A stretch of 6,643 bases of DNA from Niastella sp. (GTDB lineage: Bacteria; Bacteroidota; Bacteroidia; Chitinophagales; Chitinophagaceae). The notes below the pieces were generated by a model. That model was not told the DNA's origin. It saw nothing but the letters and a program-made list of their open reading frames with translations, and searched no databases. The translations under genes were made by a program, and so were the position numbers. Shown here in pieces: positions 1-6,440 of the stretch. The stretch is taken from positions 1 to 6,643 of the forward strand of contig JAJKIL010000043.1 of NCBI GenBank assembly GCA_021154515.1, written 5' to 3'. The first letter of the stretch is position 1; each line of letters starts with the position of its first letter.

Positions 1-599
1 TGGGTGTTACCAGGCAGGTTCACTTTATAAAACGAGCTCATGGCAAATGAATGATCGGGGGTATGAAAGTAAACCCAGATAATAGCCACCAGCATCAGCA
101 AAGAGCCTACAAAAGTGTAAATAAAGAATTTGAAGGTAACCGCCACTCTTCTTTCGCCACCCCAGATCGAACACAGGAAGTAAGCAGGAATAAGGGCCAG
201 TTCCCAGAAGAAGTAGAACAGTAAAGCATCAGAAGCCACAAACACGCCCATTAAACCGGTTTGCATCAACAGCATCAGGGCGTAAAACTGATGGGCGTTT
301 TTATAAGTAGAGTTCCAGGTTGCGATAAAGATACCGGGGTAAGCAATACCTGTTAACAAACACAACATTTGGCTCATGCCATCCATGGTAAGTGAGAAAC
401 GGCTGCCCAGATCGGGTAACCAGGCCACATCGGTATGCAGGTATTCAGGCTTGTGTAACACAGCAATGCCCAGTATGGAAACAACCATCGTAATAATGGA
501 TGTAATCAATGACCATACTTTCGCGTTCTTTTCCTGTTTTATCAGGAACCCAAGCAAACCACTCACCAACGGAATAACTATCAGCAATACAGGTACCAT
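1..599 (-). CDS. nuoM: NADH-quinone oxidoreductase subunit M, N-terminal part (cut by window edge)
   Basis: This is an antiporter-like (Mrp-type) membrane subunit of complex I, thought to be one of its proton channels. Only the first 199 codons are inside the window; the rest lies past the left edge. I translated it by hand. It starts MVPVLLIVIP with a hydrophobic first helix. It carries the NuoM-type segment FYFFWELALIPAYFL near residues 128-142, whose glutamate (E133) matches the conserved proton-pathway glutamate of transmembrane helix 5 (E144 in E. coli). This is followed by FIYTFVGSLLMLVAI (about 159-173). The ATG at 597-599 is the only good start, because an in-frame TAA lies 21 bases upstream (621-623) with no other ATG between. 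It follows nuoL by 51 bases in the same direction, so it is probably co-transcribed. The leader is A-rich (ATCAAGAAATTATA) with no clear Shine-Dalgarno site. NuoL and NuoN are its paralogues, but its place after nuoL and the local motif favour NuoM. Confidence 0.95.
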   Translation of the reverse strand, partial: MVPVLLIVIPLVSGLLGFLIKQEKNAKVWSLITSIITMVVSILGIAVLHKPEYLHTDVAWLPDLGSRFSLTMDGMSQMLCLLTGIAYPGIFIATWNSTYKNAHQFYALMLLMQTGLMGVFVASDALLFYFFWELALIPAYFLCSIWGGERRVAVTFKFFIYTFVGSLLMLVAIIWVYFHTPDHSFAMSSFYKVNLPGNT

Positions 600-650
600 T
601 ATAATTTCTTGATTTCTGATTTATGGATTTTATCTCTACTTGCTAACTTC

Positions 651-2567
651 TTATTTCTGAATAAAGAATTTCACTATAAACAGGGCCAGCATACTCAGCA
701 CCATCAACAACACATAGTTGCCCACCAAACCGCTTTGCAACAGGCGAACCTGGCGGCTGGTATAATTCACCAAACGGCCAACGCCATTCACAATGCCATC
801 CACCACTTTCTTTTCAAAGAAGCTGTTCATGAATTTAGCCAGCCATTGCAATGGTTTTACAATAGCGAAATTGTATAACTCATCGATGTACCATTTGTCG
901 GCCAGTACTTTTCCAAAACCTGCAGGCTCCTTCAGCTCAGGCTTTTTGCTGTATTTAACCCATGCAAAGATGATCATGACCAAAGCCAGGGCAACGGAAA
1001 TAACCATCAGGTTGATCTCTGTATGATGCTCAGGCAGCGCTGCCATTTTGATCTCATTCGATTGTGCGAAGATCGGGTCAAGGAACTGCTCCAGTTTGTG
1101 CGCATCTGGCATTATTGATTCAGGAATACCAATTAAACCACCCACGGCAGCCAGTATTGCCAGCACCACCAAAGGAATGGTCATGGCAGCAGGGCTTTCA
1201 TGCAGGTGATGCTTTTGCTCTTCGGTTCCACGGAAAGTACCCCGGAACGTTGTGGCGTACAGGCGGAACATATAGAAGGCAGTCATGGCAGCACCGGCAA
1301 CACCCAGGTAATAATACATGGGGTCTTTGGCGTAAGCGAATGCTAATATTTCGTCTTTTGAGAAGAAACCACTGAAGGGCGGAATACCGGCAATAGCAAT
1401 ACAGCCGATCAGGAAAGTGATGTGGGTTATAGGAAGTTTCTTCGCCAATCCACCCATTTTACGGATGTCCTGTTCATGGTGCATGGCGTGAATTACGGAA
1501 CCTGCACCCAGGAACAACAGGGCTTTAAAGAAGGCGTGCGTCATTACATGGAACACAGCGCCGGTGTAGGCGCCCACACCCAAACCCAGGAACATATAAC
1601 CTAACTGGCTCACCGTACTGTAAGCCAGTACCTTTTTAATATCGTTTTGTTTGATGGCGATGGTGGCCGCAAATAACGCAGTAGCCAAACCAATGGCAGC
1701 TACCACACTTTGGGTCTCAGGCGCCATGGTGTATAAAATGTTGCTACGGGCGATCATATAAATACCGGCTGTTACCATCGTAGCCGCGTGGATCAACGCT
1801 GATACCGGGGTTGGACCCGCCATCGCATCGGGCAGCCAGGTATATAATGGTATCTGGGCACTTTTACCGGTAGCCCCTACAAACAACAGCATGGTAATAC
1901 CGATATAGTCAACTCTTGTTAAATTTTTATACAGATCAAACACTCCGGCGCCGTCTGTTGTAGTATATGTTACGGTGCCCAGTTTGGCGATGATCCAGAA
2001 GATGGCGATCAAAAAACCAAGGTCACCGATACGGTTCATGATAAAAGCCTTTTTGGCCGCGTTGTTGTACTCCGTGTTCTTGAACCAGTAACCGATGAGT
2101 AAGTAAGAGCACAAACCAACGCCTTCCCAGCCAATGAACATGATCACATAGTTGGCGCCCAGTACAAGCAGCAACATGGAGAACACGAACAGGTTCAGGT
2201 AACAGAAATAGCGGCCATAATGCTCATTCCTTTCCTCATTCATATAGGCGGCTGAATACACATGTATCAGAAAACCTACACCGGTAATGATCAGCAGAAA
2301 GAGCGACGAAAGCTGGTCTATCTGAAATGCGAAGGGAATTGATAAATTACCGTAGCTGATAAAATCAAACAGGTTGGCTACATAGGTGTTCCCGTTTTTT
2401 ACCTCGGTAAAAAGCAGCACACTCACAATAAACGAGGCCAATACCATACCGCTGCCAATAATACTGATCAGCGGTTTGGAAAGTTGTTTTCTGAGCAAAC
2501 CATTGATCAGAAAACCAACCAGTGGAAAAAAGGGAACCAACCAAACTAAGTGTAACACGTTGTTCAT
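651..2567 (-). CDS. nuoL: NADH-quinone oxidoreductase subunit L
   Basis: NuoL is the distal antiporter-like membrane subunit of complex I and a proton-pumping channel with a long lateral helix that clamps the membrane arm. The 638 residues are close to the usual length (613 in E. coli). Visible landmarks are the helix-5 segment FIGWEGVGLCSYLLIG with conserved E148, then ATGKSAQIPLYTWLPDAM with K235, followed by AGPTPVSALIHAATMVTAG with H260. Next come the FHVMTHAFFKALLFLGAG segment (H340, H344, K348) and SGFFSKDEIL with K404/D405. These match the E. coli channel residues E144, K229, H254, H334, H338, K342, K399 and D400 in order. The C-terminal part after about residue 515 has a membrane helix, a WYIDELYN segment (559-566), then an amphipathic stretch and a last helix ending in FIQK, as expected for the lateral helix and final anchor. 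The start is ATG at 2565-2567, 45 bases after nuoK. No frameshift or missing key residue is seen. Confidence 0.98.
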   Translation of the reverse strand: MNNVLHLVWLVPFFPLVGFLINGLLRKQLSKPLISIIGSGMVLASFIVSVLLFTEVKNGNTYVANLFDFISYGNLSIPFAFQIDQLSSLFLLIITGVGFLIHVYSAAYMNEERNEHYGRYFCYLNLFVFSMLLLVLGANYVIMFIGWEGVGLCSYLLIGYWFKNTEYNNAAKKAFIMNRIGDLGFLIAIFWIIAKLGTVTYTTTDGAGVFDLYKNLTRVDYIGITMLLFVGATGKSAQIPLYTWLPDAMAGPTPVSALIHAATMVTAGIYMIARSNILYTMAPETQSVVAAIGLATALFAATIAIKQNDIKKVLAYSTVSQLGYMFLGLGVGAYTGAVFHVMTHAFFKALLFLGAGSVIHAMHHEQDIRKMGGLAKKLPITHITFLIGCIAIAGIPPFSGFFSKDEILAFAYAKDPMYYYLGVAGAAMTAFYMFRLYATTFRGTFRGTEEQKHHLHESPAAMTIPLVVLAILAAVGGLIGIPESIMPDAHKLEQFLDPIFAQSNEIKMAALPEHHTEINLMVISVALALVMIIFAWVKYSKKPELKEPAGFGKVLADKWYIDELYNFAIVKPLQWLAKFMNSFFEKKVVDGIVNGVGRLVNYTSRQVRLLQSGLVGNYVLLMVLSMLALFIVKFFIQK

Positions 2568-2580
2568 ACAGTTTAAGCTG

Positions 2581-2612
2581 AACGCTACACGCGGCGTTGC
2601 GCGTTAGGCGTT
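2581..2612. repeat. AACGC heptamer repeat with one inverted copy, nuoK-nuoL gap
   Basis: On the plus strand GCGTT occurs at 2594-2598, 2601-2605 and 2608-2612, exactly seven bases apart. An inverted copy, AACGC, lies at 2581-2585. In the transcript (minus strand) this reads as three AACGC units directly after the nuoK stop codon, then GCGTT. The inverted unit could pair with any of the three copies, giving alternative short stems; ACGCG (2589-2593) can also pair with CGCGT (2600-2604). The block is more GC-rich than the other short gaps in this operon, which are A/T-rich. It ends about 13 bases before the nuoL start. I do not recognise a named family; a short dispersed intergenic repeat or a processing/stability site are possibilities. 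Confidence 0.6.
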
Positions 2613-2942
2613 TTAGTGTTTTAACCTGTTTAAAAAATTAACATCTACCGAATGCGTATTGCGATACATCATCACAATAATGGCCAGGCCCACGCTTACT
2701 TCAGCTGCCGCCACTACCATGATAAAGAATACGAATATCTGACCGTCGATACCGGCCGTAGCGTTTTTGGCCACGCCTGCGGCATAATGCATTTTTGAAA
2801 ACGCCACCAGCAACAGGTTCACAGCATTCAACATCAGCTCAATGCACATGAAAATGATGATGGCATTCCGGCGGGCAAGCACCCCTACAATGCCGATACA
2901 GAAAAGGGCAATAGCCAGGTAGATATATCTTTCAATTAACAT
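2613..2942 (-). CDS. nuoK: NADH-quinone oxidoreductase subunit K
   Basis: NuoK is a small membrane subunit next to the antiporter-like subunits; it carries two buried glutamates needed for coupling electron transfer to proton pumping. The 109-residue product has three predicted membrane helices (about 5-23, 27-48 and 69-92). The first glutamate is E35 in FMCIELMLNAVNLLL, and the second is E81 in VVAAAEVSVGLAIIV, matching E36 and E72 of the E. coli protein. The protein is about nine residues longer than E. coli NuoK (100), and the extra residues lie in the loop between helices 2 and 3 (about 50-67, Ala/Gly-rich). The start is ATG at 2940-2942, preceded by a purine-rich AAAAGAG that sits very close to the start. 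It lies 17 bases after nuoJ, the tightest junction of the window, so translation is probably linked to nuoJ. Confidence 0.97.
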   Translation of the reverse strand: MLIERYIYLAIALFCIGIVGVLARRNAIIIFMCIELMLNAVNLLLVAFSKMHYAAGVAKNATAGIDGQIFVFFIMVVAAAEVSVGLAIIVMMYRNTHSVDVNFLNRLKH

Positions 2943-2959
2943 AAATCTCTTTTATTAAA

Positions 2960-3457
2960 TTACTTCTTACCAATAACCACAGCTCCTACCATCGCACTTA
3001 AAAACAGGACGCTGCTGATCTCAAAAGGTACAACATAATCAGTGAACAGGGCCTGACCCAGATTTTTGATCAAACCTATATCACCCGTTCCCAGTATAGC
3101 TATCTGACCTTTTACCTCAGCTTGTTTTAAAGCAGCTACCATTACCAGCAGCAAGCATCCGCCTGCTACCACTCCGGCCAGCTTTAGCCATTTGTTCTTT
3201 TGTGGCTCGGCTTCGGCATTCAGGTTCATTAACATGATCACGAACAGGAACAGTACCATGATGGCGCCTGCATATACGATCAGGTTTACAATACCCAGGA
3301 ACTGGGCATTCATTAAAATATAATGGCCTGAAATTGCAAAGAAGGTAACGATAAGCCACAACACACTGTGTACCGGGTTACGACTGATCACGACCATGAT
3401 GGCGCTACCGAGCGCCATCGCACTTAAAGCATAAAATAATATTTGTGATATATCCAT
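2960..3457 (-). CDS. nuoJ: NADH-quinone oxidoreductase subunit J
   Basis: NuoJ is a membrane subunit between NuoH/A and NuoK in the complex I membrane arm; its third helix changes shape during the catalytic cycle in studied homologues. The product of 165 residues is slightly shorter than E. coli NuoJ (184), mostly at the C-terminus. Five hydrophobic segments can be seen (about 5-23, 29-48, 54-77, 91-110, 142-163). Family motifs are NPVHSVLWLI (27-36), IVYAGAIMVLFLFVIMLMN (60-78, the helix-3 signature including Y62) and PFEISSVLFL (144-153) with E146. Residue 58, just before the helix-3 signature, is Asn; E. coli has Glu at the matching place, so this is a lineage difference rather than a defect. 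The start is ATG at 3455-3457, 28 bases after nuoI. The leader AGAACCTAGCTGCA has no strong Shine-Dalgarno site. Confidence 0.97.
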   Translation of the reverse strand: MDISQILFYALSAMALGSAIMVVISRNPVHSVLWLIVTFFAISGHYILMNAQFLGIVNLIVYAGAIMVLFLFVIMLMNLNAEAEPQKNKWLKLAGVVAGGCLLLVMVAALKQAEVKGQIAILGTGDIGLIKNLGQALFTDYVVPFEISSVLFLSAMVGAVVIGKK

Positions 3458-3485
3458 TGCAGCTAGGTTCTGTTATTTGCTGTTC

Positions 3486-4028
3486 TTAGTTTGCTTTCCG
3501 GTTACCTATCGCTTTCTGGTATTCGCCGGGGTTTTCTTTTGGACTGGGGATCAAAAGATCCTGTTTTCCATATATAAACCCTTTACGCTGATAGTTCGAG
3601 GGCGCAAAGGTTTCACTTAAATATATAGCATCTTTCGGACAGGCTTCTTCACACAAACCGCAGAAAATACACCGCAGCATATTGATCTCGTATTTGGCGG
3701 CATACTTCTCTTCGCGATACAGGTTCTCTTCTCCTGGTAAACGTTCTGCTGCTTCCATGGTAATGGCTTCAGCCGGGCAGGCCAATGCACACAAACCACA
3801 GGCGGTGCAACGCTCGCGACCTTCTTCATCGCGGTTCAGGATCTGCAATCCACGAAATACCGGGCTAAACGGACGTTTCTCCTCGGGATAGCTGATGGTT
3901 GCTTTCTTTTTAAAGAAGTGGCCTAAAGTGATCATCATACCCTTGGCTATGTTCACTACGTAGAGCTTCTCCAAGAATGACATGGGCTTGCGATCAACTG
4001 CCTTGGCTCTGTTTGTTAATGCTTGCAT
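3486..4028 (-). CDS. nuoI: NADH-quinone oxidoreductase subunit I, 2x[4Fe-4S] ferredoxin-like
   Basis: NuoI carries the two 4Fe-4S clusters N6a and N6b that pass electrons from the peripheral arm towards the terminal cluster and quinone. The 180 residues equal the E. coli length. Two complete CxxCxxCxxxCP motifs are present: C74, C77, C80, C84 (CTACGLCALACPAEAI) and C120, C123, C126, C130 (CIFCGLCEEACPKDAI). The N-terminal part (about 18-42) is the amphipathic stretch that lies on the membrane in homologues, followed by the family's YPEEKRPFSPVFRG (47-60). The chosen start is ATG at 4026-4028, with an in-frame TAA twelve bases upstream; Met16 is a less likely alternative start. This is the only gene here preceded by a long gap (177 bases after nuoH), so it may have its own promoter or RNA leader. 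No Shine-Dalgarno site is obvious before the start (AACTAGTAATA). Confidence 0.98.
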   Translation of the reverse strand: MQALTNRAKAVDRKPMSFLEKLYVVNIAKGMMITLGHFFKKKATISYPEEKRPFSPVFRGLQILNRDEEGRERCTACGLCALACPAEAITMEAAERLPGEENLYREEKYAAKYEINMLRCIFCGLCEEACPKDAIYLSETFAPSNYQRKGFIYGKQDLLIPSPKENPGEYQKAIGNRKAN

Positions 4029-4042
4029 TATTACTAGTTAAA

Positions 4043-4152
4043 TCAAAATCACAAATTTCAAATCTCATATCCTTGACATTCATCTCCCCCTCCACCGGAG
4101 GGGGACGGGGGGAGGCCTTAGAGTTTAATACACAAAGTCAACATCACAAATC
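4043..4152. repeat. Imperfect direct repeats flanking the hairpin in the nuoH-nuoI gap
   Basis: TCAAAATCACAAATT (4043-4057) and TCAACATCACAAATC (4138-4152) match at 13 of 15 positions in the same direction. They lie on either side of the GC-rich hairpin at 4084-4115. The rest of the gap is A/T-rich and poor in G on the plus strand, so some similarity by base composition is expected. The arrangement could be a small inserted element with its flanks, or two copies of a regulatory word. The right copy overlaps the possible promoter at 4133-4164. Confidence 0.4.
4084..4115 (-). repeat. GC-rich hairpin, Bacteroidota-type intergenic repeat
   Basis: CCCCCTCC (4086-4093) and GGAGGGGG (4097-4104) form a perfect 8-base-pair stem with a 3-base loop. 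A second G-rich arm follows (GGGGGGAGG, 4107-4115). In this arm GGGGGAG (4108-4114) can pair instead with CTCCCCC (4084-4090), so two mutually exclusive folds are possible. The element stands out in a gap that is otherwise A/T-rich. From memory, similar C-tract/G-tract palindromes are scattered between genes in many Bacteroidota genomes; I cannot verify this here. There is no run of U after the stem in the transcript direction, so it does not look like a standard intrinsic terminator. It would lie in the leader of nuoI if the upstream promoter candidate is real, or between nuoH and nuoI in a read-through mRNA. Confidence 0.65.
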
Positions 4153-4164
4153 ATTTAGCGCAAA
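4133..4164 (-). promoter_or_regulatory. Possible internal promoter before nuoI (Bacteroidota -33/-7 type)
   Basis: Read on the minus strand, TTTG (4164-4161) is followed after 20 bases by TGACTTTG (4140-4133). The known Bacteroidota housekeeping promoter is TTTG, then about 19-22 bases, then TAnnTTTG, so this matches except for one base in the -7 box (TG in place of TA). Transcription would begin near 4127, about 100 bases before the nuoI start, with the GC-rich hairpin just inside the new transcript. TTTG words are frequent in A/T-rich sequence, so a chance match is quite possible. Confidence 0.3.
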
Positions 4165-4205
4165 AGTATTTTTCTCCTTCCAATACGCCAATTAAATCCG
4201 GCCCA

Positions 4206-5273
4206 TTAAAACTTATAGCCGTTGCTTTTCCACAATATGAAAGCTGCAGTAGCGATCATATTGATAAGGCTTAAAGGGATCAACCCTCTCCAGCCCAGAT
4301 TCATCAACTGGTCATAACGGAAGCGCGGGATGGTCCAGCGCACCCACATGAACAGGAATATAAAGAAGCCCACTTTCATCAACAAAACCAGTCCCTGTAA
4401 AGCTACCAGCCAGTTGCCCCAGTCTGTGTGGGCGGCATCGTTGAAAAATGGAATATCATAGCCGCCAAAGAACAAGGTTGCCATTACCACGCTGCTGATG
4501 AACATATTGATGTATTCAGCAAACAGGTAAAAACCCAGTTTCATCGATGAATATTCCTGGTGGTAGCCAAAGTTCAATTCGTTTTCAGCTTCAGGTAAAT
4601 CGAATGGTGTACGGTTACATTCTGCAAACGCACATACCAGGAATATAAAGAAGCCCAGCGGTTGGTAAAGAACATTCCACGTACTATCCATCTGTTGGGC
4701 AACGATCTCACTCATTTTTAAAGAACCGGTCAGCATCAGCAATGCGATCAGCGACAGACCCATAGGCAGTTCATAGCTGATTACCTGAGAGGCGCCGCGC
4801 AGGGCAGCCATCAGCGAGAACTTGTTGTTGGAAGCCCAGCCTCCGATCATGATGCCATATACACCCATGCTCACTACACCAAACACGTATAAAATGCCAA
4901 TATTGATATCTGCGATCTGCAGGGTTACCGGGCGGCCAAATACATTCAGTGTGCCACCCCAGGGAATTACAGCCGATGTCATCATAGCGGCCATCATTGC
5001 CAGACAGGGACCCAAAATGAACAGAAAGCGGTTTGACGTGTTAGGAATGATCTCCTCTTTCATGAACAGCTTTAACCCATCGGCCAGCGGTTGTAAAATA
5101 CCAAACGGACCGGCACGGTTAGGACCTCTGCGGTCCTGGATAAAAGCAGCCACTTTACGTTCGGCATATGTTTCATACATGGCTATTACCAATGAAATGG
5201 AAACAATGCCTACGATGAGTACCAGTTTCTCAATCACTAAAAACAAGTCAATAGCTAATAAAGCAGAATGCAT
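4206..5273 (-). CDS. nuoH: NADH-quinone oxidoreductase subunit H
   Basis: NuoH is the membrane subunit that anchors the peripheral arm and forms most of the quinone-binding chamber and the first proton-linked charge chain. The product has 355 residues (325 in E. coli) and about eight membrane helices. Family signatures are ETYAERKVAAFIQDRRGPN (34-52) followed by GPFGILQPLADGLKL (55-69), the GASQVISYELPMG segment (160-172) with E168, and AECNRTPFDLPEAENELNFG (217-236), continuing into YHQEYSSM (237-244). The last includes the acidic loop near the quinone chamber (D225, E228, E230, E232). The start is ATG at 5271-5273, with an in-frame TAA twelve bases upstream and an A/T-only leader (AAATAAATAAA) without a Shine-Dalgarno site, as is common in Bacteroidota. 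It lies 29 bases after nuoG and is followed by the unusually long 177-base gap. All expected motifs are intact. Confidence 0.98.
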   Translation of the reverse strand: MHSALLAIDLFLVIEKLVLIVGIVSISLVIAMYETYAERKVAAFIQDRRGPNRAGPFGILQPLADGLKLFMKEEIIPNTSNRFLFILGPCLAMMAAMMTSAVIPWGGTLNVFGRPVTLQIADINIGILYVFGVVSMGVYGIMIGGWASNNKFSLMAALRGASQVISYELPMGLSLIALLMLTGSLKMSEIVAQQMDSTWNVLYQPLGFFIFLVCAFAECNRTPFDLPEAENELNFGYHQEYSSMKLGFYLFAEYINMFISSVVMATLFFGGYDIPFFNDAAHTDWGNWLVALQGLVLLMKVGFFIFLFMWVRWTIPRFRYDQLMNLGWRGLIPLSLINMIATAAFILWKSNGYKF

Positions 5274-5302
5274 TTTATTTATTTATGTAGTCAACTTTTG
5301 TT

Positions 5303-6391
5303 CTAATCCTTCTTCTTAAAGTCATTCGAGTGCGCAGGGCCCTGTATTTTCGACAGATCGATATTCGGTTTATTCACTTCACTCACCTCATGAATATCCA
5401 TCAACAGGCGCGGATTGCGGCCACCCATTACTTCGGGTAAGGCTTCGTGTGGTTTAACAGTATCAACGTAGTGGTTGGCACTGATCACCGAATGATGACT
5501 TATTTTGGCAGGTCCATCGATCACCCAATCACTTGTTTTCTTTTTCTCGAAACGGCACTCGTTACAGATCCAGTCGTGCAGTTCGCCCCACTGGTCTTTA
5601 CGGCCGGTAACGCGGAAAACTTCATCGCCGCGGTACCACAGGGTTACTTTACCAGAACACTTGGGACAATCCCGGTGTGCATCTTCCGGTTTCAGGAACC
5701 ATACGCGGTTCTTGAAGCGGAAGGTTTTATCGGTTAAAGCGCCTACCGGACAAACGTCAATTACGTTGCCGATAAAGTCGTTATCGAGCGCTTTCTCAAT
5801 GTAGGTAGCAATTTCAGAATGATCGCCACGGTCTAAAACACCATGTACGCGTTTATTGGTAAGCTGGTCGGCGGTGAATACACAACGGTAGCACAGGATG
5901 CAACGCGTCATGTGCAGTTGTATATAGGGGCCCAGGTTATGTTTTTCGAACGTACGGCGTGGAAATTCGTAACGGGTTCCTTCTGCACCATGTTCATAGC
6001 TCAGATCCTGCAGGTGACACTCACCGGCCTGATCGCAGATCGGGCAATCGAGCGGGTGGTTGATCAACAATAACTCCACTACCCCTTTTCTCGCATCCTG
6101 TACGCGTTCGCTGGTAATGTTCTTTACCACCATGCCATCCATTACATTGGTACGGCAGCTGGCTACCAGCTTTGGCATCGGGCGCGGATCGGCCGTTGAA
6201 CCTGCTGATACTTCTACCAGACAGGTACGGCATTTACCGCCACTACCTTTGAGTTTGGTATAGTAACACATAGCAGGCGGCGCTATTTCCCCTCCAATCG
6301 AACGGGCTGCATTCAGGATACTGGTTCCCGGTTCCACCTCAATGGTGATGTTATCGATGGTTACCTTAAATAACTTTTTTTCTTCAGCCAT
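5303..6391 (-). CDS. nuoG: NADH-quinone oxidoreductase subunit G, short form
   Basis: This peripheral-arm subunit passes electrons from NuoF along a chain of iron-sulfur clusters. It has 362 residues, against about 900 in E. coli NuoG. The ferredoxin-like N-terminal domain binds a 2Fe-2S cluster through C42, C54, C57 and C79. H112, C116, C119 and C125 (HPLDCPICDQAGEC) form the His/Cys-ligated N5 cluster. C164, C167, C170 and C214 (CILCYRC, then CPVGAL) form N4. A fourth cysteine set follows as two CxxC pairs: C242/C245 and C276/C279 (WICNECRF). The large molybdopterin-like domain that normally follows is missing; after about residue 285 there is only a polar tail ending in KKKD. The reading frame is clean to its TAG and nuoH starts 29 bases on, so this is a real short form, not a fresh truncation. 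The ATG is fixed by an in-frame TGA six bases upstream. Such short NuoG proteins are, from memory, usual in Bacteroidota. Confidence 0.95.
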   Translation of the reverse strand: MAEEKKLFKVTIDNITIEVEPGTSILNAARSIGGEIAPPAMCYYTKLKGSGGKCRTCLVEVSAGSTADPRPMPKLVASCRTNVMDGMVVKNITSERVQDARKGVVELLLINHPLDCPICDQAGECHLQDLSYEHGAEGTRYEFPRRTFEKHNLGPYIQLHMTRCILCYRCVFTADQLTNKRVHGVLDRGDHSEIATYIEKALDNDFIGNVIDVCPVGALTDKTFRFKNRVWFLKPEDAHRDCPKCSGKVTLWYRGDEVFRVTGRKDQWGELHDWICNECRFEKKKTSDWVIDGPAKISHHSVISANHYVDTVKPHEALPEVMGGRNPRLLMDIHEVSEVNKPNIDLSKIQGPAHSNDFKKKD

Positions 6392-6398
6392 ATATCAA

Positions 6399-6403
6399 CC
6401 CCC
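6399..6403 (-). promoter_or_regulatory. G-rich ribosome binding site candidate for nuoG
   Basis: On the minus strand GGGGG followed by TTGATAT ends seven bases before the nuoG ATG. It is the only gene start here with a G-rich stretch at a suitable distance. The pairing with the anti-Shine-Dalgarno sequence would be imperfect, so its role is uncertain. Confidence 0.35.
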
Positions 6404-6440
6404 AATGAGGATTTTATTTTTTTAATTTATTTCCCCGGTC

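Noticed and set aside
376..878. Overlapping plus-strand open frames opposite nuoM and nuoL (for example 609-878, His/Gln-rich).
   Set aside because: They are reverse-strand shadows of nuoM/nuoL; the His/Gln runs come from the antisense reading of nuoL codons.
3117..3359. An 80-codon minus-strand frame inside nuoJ.
   Set aside because: It is an alternative frame fully inside nuoJ, with no motif and no separate start signal.
4084..4115. Intrinsic transcription terminator after nuoH.
   Set aside because: The stem is strong, but the transcript strand continues with GAGATGAATGTC and not with a U-run, and the operon goes on in the same direction.
4822..5319. A 165-codon open frame on the plus strand opposite nuoH.
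   Set aside because: It lies antisense to a well-supported nuoH; its composition is what the reverse strand of a membrane gene gives, and it shows no recognisable motif.
5303..6391. nuoG as a broken gene (pseudogene).
   Set aside because: The frame is intact, the ligands of three clusters are complete, and nuoH begins 29 bases after the stop with no leftover coding sequence between them.
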